A DNA stretch of 64,000 nucleotides from an uncultured Pelagibacteraceae bacterium (GTDB taxonomy: Bacteria; Pseudomonadota; Alphaproteobacteria; Pelagibacterales; Pelagibacteraceae). How positions within the stretch are numbered: the first letter of the stretch is position 1; each line of letters starts with the position of its first letter. Under the pieces are notes generated by a model. It saw nothing but the letters and a program-made list of their open reading frames with translations, was not told where the DNA came from and did not search any database. Location: the NCBI GenBank assembly GCA_902594405.1, contig CACJMB010000003.1:1-64000 (forward strand), written 5' to 3'. The position numbers were made by a program, and so were the translations under genes. Shown here in pieces: positions 60,814-64,000 of the stretch.

Positions 60814-62352
60814 ATGAAAATAATGAAAACTTGCTTGACGGCTTTAATATCAAGTTTGATGATATTTAGTCCTATGGCATATGCTGATAAGTGGAGCGAT
60901 CAGTTTCCGCATATTAAAGCTACAGGAGATATTCCTGGTGACTGTTCTTATGAGAAGATGTCTAAGAAAAATTACAAAGGAAAAACTCTTAAAATAAATA
61001 CTCACGCAATACCGGTAATGGGTGAGCCAACAGCTCTACACGCTGAACAGTTTGAGAAATTAACTGGTGCAAAAGTTGAAGTTACACATACACCAGCAGG
61101 TGATTTGTACTCAAAAGCAATGGTTCCTTTCCAAGCTGGACAAGCTCCTTACGATGTTGTGTTTGGATTTTCTAACTTCATTAATGACTGGAAAAGATAT
61201 TTAGCACCAGTTCCTAAGAAGTATATGAACTCACCTGAGATGAAAGACGTAACAAAATCTCACATGGGTGTATCATCTTGGGATGGAACTATGTACCAAT
61301 ACCCAGTTGATGGTGACAGACATTATCTAAAATACAGAAAAGATGTCATTGATAATCCAGAAATGCAGAAGAAATATAAAGCTGACACAGGTAATGAGTT
61401 AAGAGTTCCAAGAACTTGGAAAGAATACGCTCAAATGGCTAAATATTTCAATGATTGGGATTGGGATGGAGATGGTGAAAAAGAATATGGTTCAGCTGAA
61501 GTTATGAAAAAAGATGACTTAATGTTTGCAGCTTTTTTCAGCAGATCAGTTGCTTATGCTAAAAACCCTAGAACTCCAGGTGGTTTCTTTTTTGATTTAG
61601 AAACTATGAAACCAAATATCAATAACCCAGGTTTTGTTGAAGCATTAACTGATTGGGTTGAAGCTACTAAATATGTTCCTCCAGGAGGAACTAACTTTGG
61701 TCTAGGTGATGAAATCGGATCATTTGGTGGTGGACAAACTTTATTTAGTTTCTCTTGGGACGATGCATTTATTGCAGCAATGCAAGATGATAGCCCAATT
61801 AAAAATAAAGTTGGTGCAGCTCCACTTCCAGGCGCTGATAGAGTTTGGAACAGAGTTACAAATAGCTGGGAAAACCAATACAACCAAGCTCCTTACATTG
61901 TTTGGGGTTGGGCTGTAGGTGTTGCTAAGAAAAGTAAAGTAAAAGATATGGCATTTGATTATCTTTGCTTCTTTTCTAATGGTGCAAACCACCAAGCTGA
62001 TTTAGCTATTGGTAGATTTGGTGTTAACCCATTTAAAAACTCAGACTTTGACCCTAACATTTATATTAATAGTATGGGTTGGGATCCAGAGATCGCTAAC
62101 AGTTACACTCAAACACTTTTAGATATGGAAAAAAGTAATAACAGAGTTTTCCCTTTAAGAGTTCCAGGTGTATTTGAATTTACAAGTGCTGTTGCTACAG
62201 GAACTTCAAAAGCTTTAGCAGGACAATTATCTCCTCAAGAAGCTTTAGACGAAGTTGCTAAAGAGTGGGAAGCAATTGTAAGCAGAGTAGGTAAAAAAGC
62301 AGTTCAAGATGCCTATGCTGTTGGTGTTAAAATGGAAGACAACAAGCTATAA
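60814..62352 (+). CDS. ABC transporter family-1 extracellular solute-binding protein
   Basis: A 512-residue periplasmic protein with signal peptide MKIMKTCLTALISSLMIFSPMAYA. KINTHAIPVMGEPTALHAEQFEKLTG (beginning KINTHAIPVMG), VVFGFSNFINDW, NDWDWDGDGEKEYG (Ca-type loop D216-x-D218-x-D220) and WGWAVGVAKKSK are visible. The fold and MalF/MalG partners point to a sugar, polyol or glycoside ligand. A purine-rich GAGAGAGG (60801-60808) precedes ATG 60814, implying strong translation. The adjacent dehydrogenase suggests that an alcohol or polyol is imported and oxidised. Confidence 0.9.
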   Translation: MKIMKTCLTALISSLMIFSPMAYADKWSDQFPHIKATGDIPGDCSYEKMSKKNYKGKTLKINTHAIPVMGEPTALHAEQFEKLTGAKVEVTHTPAGDLYSKAMVPFQAGQAPYDVVFGFSNFINDWKRYLAPVPKKYMNSPEMKDVTKSHMGVSSWDGTMYQYPVDGDRHYLKYRKDVIDNPEMQKKYKADTGNELRVPRTWKEYAQMAKYFNDWDWDGDGEKEYGSAEVMKKDDLMFAAFFSRSVAYAKNPRTPGGFFFDLETMKPNINNPGFVEALTDWVEATKYVPPGGTNFGLGDEIGSFGGGQTLFSFSWDDAFIAAMQDDSPIKNKVGAAPLPGADRVWNRVTNSWENQYNQAPYIVWGWAVGVAKKSKVKDMAFDYLCFFSNGANHQADLAIGRFGVNPFKNSDFDPNIYINSMGWDPEIANSYTQTLLDMEKSNNRVFPLRVPGVFEFTSAVATGTSKALAGQLSPQEALDEVAKEWEAIVSRVGKKAVQDAYAVGVKMEDNKL

Positions 62353-62364
62353 TTATAAAATACT

Positions 62365-62396
62365 TTATGTGGCCATTAATTAAAATGGCCACGTAA
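62365..62396 (+). other. Intercistronic hairpin between binding-protein and permease genes
   Basis: A 13-bp stem (62365-62377 with 62384-62396, core GTGGCCATT/AATGGCCAC, one G-U pair) around an AATTAA loop lies 12 bases after the binding-protein stop. No run of T follows, so it is more likely an mRNA 3'-end protector or partial attenuator than a full terminator. Permease expression would be lower than that of the binding protein. Confidence 0.7.
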
Positions 62397-62426
62397 TATA
62401 AAAGTAATATAATCCTTTTTATATAA

Positions 62427-63290
62427 ATGAATTTTAAGCATAAATATTTCTTTCTGTTCCCAGGTTTATTTGTATTGATAGGAATACTAATTTTTCCAAT
62501 TATTTTCGTAGTTAGATTAAGTTTATCAGGATGGAATAGTTATAATCCTGGTTTAGATTACATAGGATTTGAAAATTACATAAGATTATTCACTGATGAC
62601 CCAAGATTTTGGGAATCATTTTTTAGATTAAGTTTTTTATCAGTTACAACAGTTATCTTACAATATGTGATTGGTTTTGCACTGGCACATATGGTTTGGA
62701 AAGATATTAAATTTAAAAGATTTTTTAGAGTTCTTTTTTTAGTTCCAATGATGACAACTCCAGTGATCATGACAGTTATTTGGAGAACTTTTTTTCATGA
62801 ATCATTAGGACCGGTAAATGATTTGTTATCAGTTTTTGGTGTAGCTCCCAAGTGGTTGACAGATCCAGTTATTGCAAAATTTACAGTCATAATAGTTGAG
62901 GTATGGCAATGGACACCATTTATGTTTTTACTTTTATTAGCAGGGTTGTTGTCATTACCTAAAGAACCATTTTTGGCTGCTGCGATTGATGGTGCTAGTC
63001 CAGTTAGAAAATTCATATATGTAACATTTCCATTGATGGCCCCCATCTCAATTGGAGCAATAATTATAAGGTTAATTGAGGCATCAAAGATTATGGATAC
63101 AGTTTATGTATTGACCTCAGGTGGTCCAGGTACCTCTACCGAAACTTCAAGTTTTTATATCTTTATTAAAGGATTGAGAGAATTTCAGATGGGTTATGCA
63201 GCGTCGATGTCATTTACTTACTTAATAATCATGATCATAAGTCTAACTATTATAGCAAAAGTATTAACTAAAGTTTTATTAAAAGAATAA
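62427..63290 (+). CDS. ABC sugar-type transporter permease, MalF/UgpA-like
   Basis: A 287-residue permease with six helices. IFPIIFVVRLSLSGWNSYNPG opens it (starting at about residue 22), and the EAA-loop for ATPase contact reads AAAIDGASPVRKFIYVTFPLM. VLTSGGPGTSTETSSFYIF is typical of the CUT1 family. No Shine-Dalgarno is obvious. It lies 75 bases beyond the binding protein. Confidence 0.93.
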   Translation: MNFKHKYFFLFPGLFVLIGILIFPIIFVVRLSLSGWNSYNPGLDYIGFENYIRLFTDDPRFWESFFRLSFLSVTTVILQYVIGFALAHMVWKDIKFKRFFRVLFLVPMMTTPVIMTVIWRTFFHESLGPVNDLLSVFGVAPKWLTDPVIAKFTVIIVEVWQWTPFMFLLLLAGLLSLPKEPFLAAAIDGASPVRKFIYVTFPLMAPISIGAIIIRLIEASKIMDTVYVLTSGGPGTSTETSSFYIFIKGLREFQMGYAASMSFTYLIIMIISLTIIAKVLTKVLLKE

Positions 63291-63293
63291 ATA

Positions 63294-64000
63294 ATGAATA
63301 AACTATATATTTTTTTGAAATATTTTTTTATTGTCGTTTGGACAGTATTTGTAGTTGCTCCTTTTCTTTGGGCTTTAACAACATCTTTCAAAGATTTCCA
63401 GTCTGTTAATGGAGGAGTAACATATATTCCATGGGTTGATTTTGAGCCAAACTTAGAAGGTTGGAAGGTTTTAATTAAATCTCCAGCCAAAGGTGGAGTA
63501 GATATAATTGAACCATATTTTAATAGTTTGTTTGTAACTTGTACTGCAAGTTTAATTAGTATTATTCTTGGAACATTGTCTGCTTACGCATTATCAAGAT
63601 ACACATTTAAGGCAGGTTTTGTAAAAAATAATGACATTACTTTTTTCTTTATTTCACAAAGAATTATGCCACCGATTGTTTTGTCAATTCCATTTTTTTT
63701 ATTTTTAAGTTCAATAAATTTATTAGATAGTCTGACAGGGCTAATTGTTGTTTATATTGTTTTATTAATGCCAATAGCAGTCTGGATTATGGTCGACTTT
63801 TTTAATAAAGTTCCAAGAGAAATTGACGAGACAGCTCTGATTGATGGTTGCAACCCTTATCAAGCATTTTTAAAAGTGGTCTTACCAAATTCAATACCTG
63901 GTTTAATTGTTGCAGGAATGTTTTGCATAATTTTTGGATGGATTGATTTTTTCTTTGCTTTTATTTTAACATTTACAGAGGTGCAGTTATTACCTGTTAA
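63294..64000 (+). CDS. ABC sugar-type transporter permease, MalG-like (cut by window edge)
   Basis: The frame opens at ATG 63294, three bases after the previous stop, and stays open to the window end (about 235 codons). FVVAPFLWALTTSFKD, SLFVTCTASLISIILGTLSAYALSRY (as SIILGTLSAYALSRY), QRIMPPIVLSIPFFL and the EAA-loop EIDETALIDGCNPYQAFLKV are those of MalG/UgpE. It should pair with the preceding permease. The ATPase gene is presumably beyond the edge. Confidence 0.92.
   Translation, partial: MNKLYIFLKYFFIVVWTVFVVAPFLWALTTSFKDFQSVNGGVTYIPWVDFEPNLEGWKVLIKSPAKGGVDIIEPYFNSLFVTCTASLISIILGTLSAYALSRYTFKAGFVKNNDITFFFISQRIMPPIVLSIPFFLFLSSINLLDSLTGLIVVYIVLLMPIAVWIMVDFFNKVPREIDETALIDGCNPYQAFLKVVLPNSIPGLIVAGMFCIIFGWIDFFFAFILTFTEVQLLPV

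Noticed and set aside
61554-61995. Minus-strand open frames inside the solute-binding protein gene
   Set aside because: Shadow frames of a well-supported coding sequence.
1-64000. CRISPR arrays, insertion sequences, prophage or integrons
   Set aside because: No regularly spaced repeats, transposase, integrase or phage structural motifs were seen on either strand.

Overview
The window looks like a chromosomal segment of a SAR11-type marine alphaproteobacterium (Pelagibacterales, 'Candidatus Pelagibacter'-like). It is very AT-rich, its proteins are rich in Lys, Asn and Ile, and genes are packed with overlaps of a few bases. No gap without a gene exceeds 300 bases; the longest is about 180. Alphaproteobacterial gene orders are retained: coaE-dnaQ-secB-fxsA-timA-smr, hslVU beside hisBHAFE, ftsK-lolA, rpe-heparinase-like-purH, tsaD-EVE with hemCD, and the ccm cluster. 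There is no phage, IS element, CRISPR array or rRNA. The only RNA gene is tRNA-Gly(GCC). The organism assignment comes from composition and gene content, not from a database search.

Layout. 0-3.6 kb: the coaE end, dnaQ, secB, fxsA, timA, smr and a sulfotransferase. 3.6-9.4 kb: the HslUV protease diverges from a histidine operon (hisB-H-A-F-E) that runs into HIT and GNAT genes. 9.4-14 kb: lolA, ftsK, a UbiH-type flavoprotein, a LON-domain protein and tRNA-Gly. 14-19.5 kb: an FkbM methyltransferase directly after the tRNA, pterin dehydratase, purH, a heparinase-like protein, rpe and a YggT protein. 19.6-26 kb: acetate uptake and activation (ActP-type symporter, its DUF4212 subunit, Acs), an EVE protein and tsaD. 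26-33 kb: hemC, hemD, MscS, YggT, folD, two small membrane proteins, a haloacetate-dehalogenase-like hydrolase overlapping a TauD-like dioxygenase, and an AEC transporter.

33-40.4 kb is the least ordinary part. It holds a metallo-beta-lactamase-fold hydrolase, a PQQ-type sugar dehydrogenase, an SDR without the usual Tyr, an Fe-S-type photolyase relative lacking part of its cluster site, a 42-residue DUF2256 zinc-ribbon protein, a glutamine amidotransferase, a small membrane protein, and a second photolyase-like protein with the FAD domain first and an alpha/beta-like domain last. PsiE-like and unknown membrane proteins follow. 40.5-45.3 kb: argG, an IalB-family protein, an aldo/keto reductase, a BI-1 protein, DUF2794, YciB and HspQ. 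45.5-50.2 kb: cytochrome c maturation (ccmC-D-E-F-G-H), ending with a PagL-like outer-membrane protein.

50.2-58.5 kb is a two-carbon and hydroxy-acid block: an LldD-like FMN enzyme, an aminotransferase, glcD-glcE-glcF, a glyoxylate/hydroxypyruvate-reductase-like enzyme and an MmsB-like dehydrogenase. 58.5-64 kb is a transport and oxidation unit. A GAF/Fis regulator related to AcoR but without the AAA+ domain diverges from a zinc-type alcohol dehydrogenase, a family-1 solute-binding protein and two MalF/MalG-type permeases, the last cut by the window edge.

The themes fit a streamlined heterotroph living on small organic acids, glycolate, acetate and polyol-like compounds. The best leads are the photolyase block, the promoter between the AcoR-like regulator and the dehydrogenase, the histone-like tail on Acs, Ca-type loops in two transport proteins, and a possible structured RNA before ccmC.
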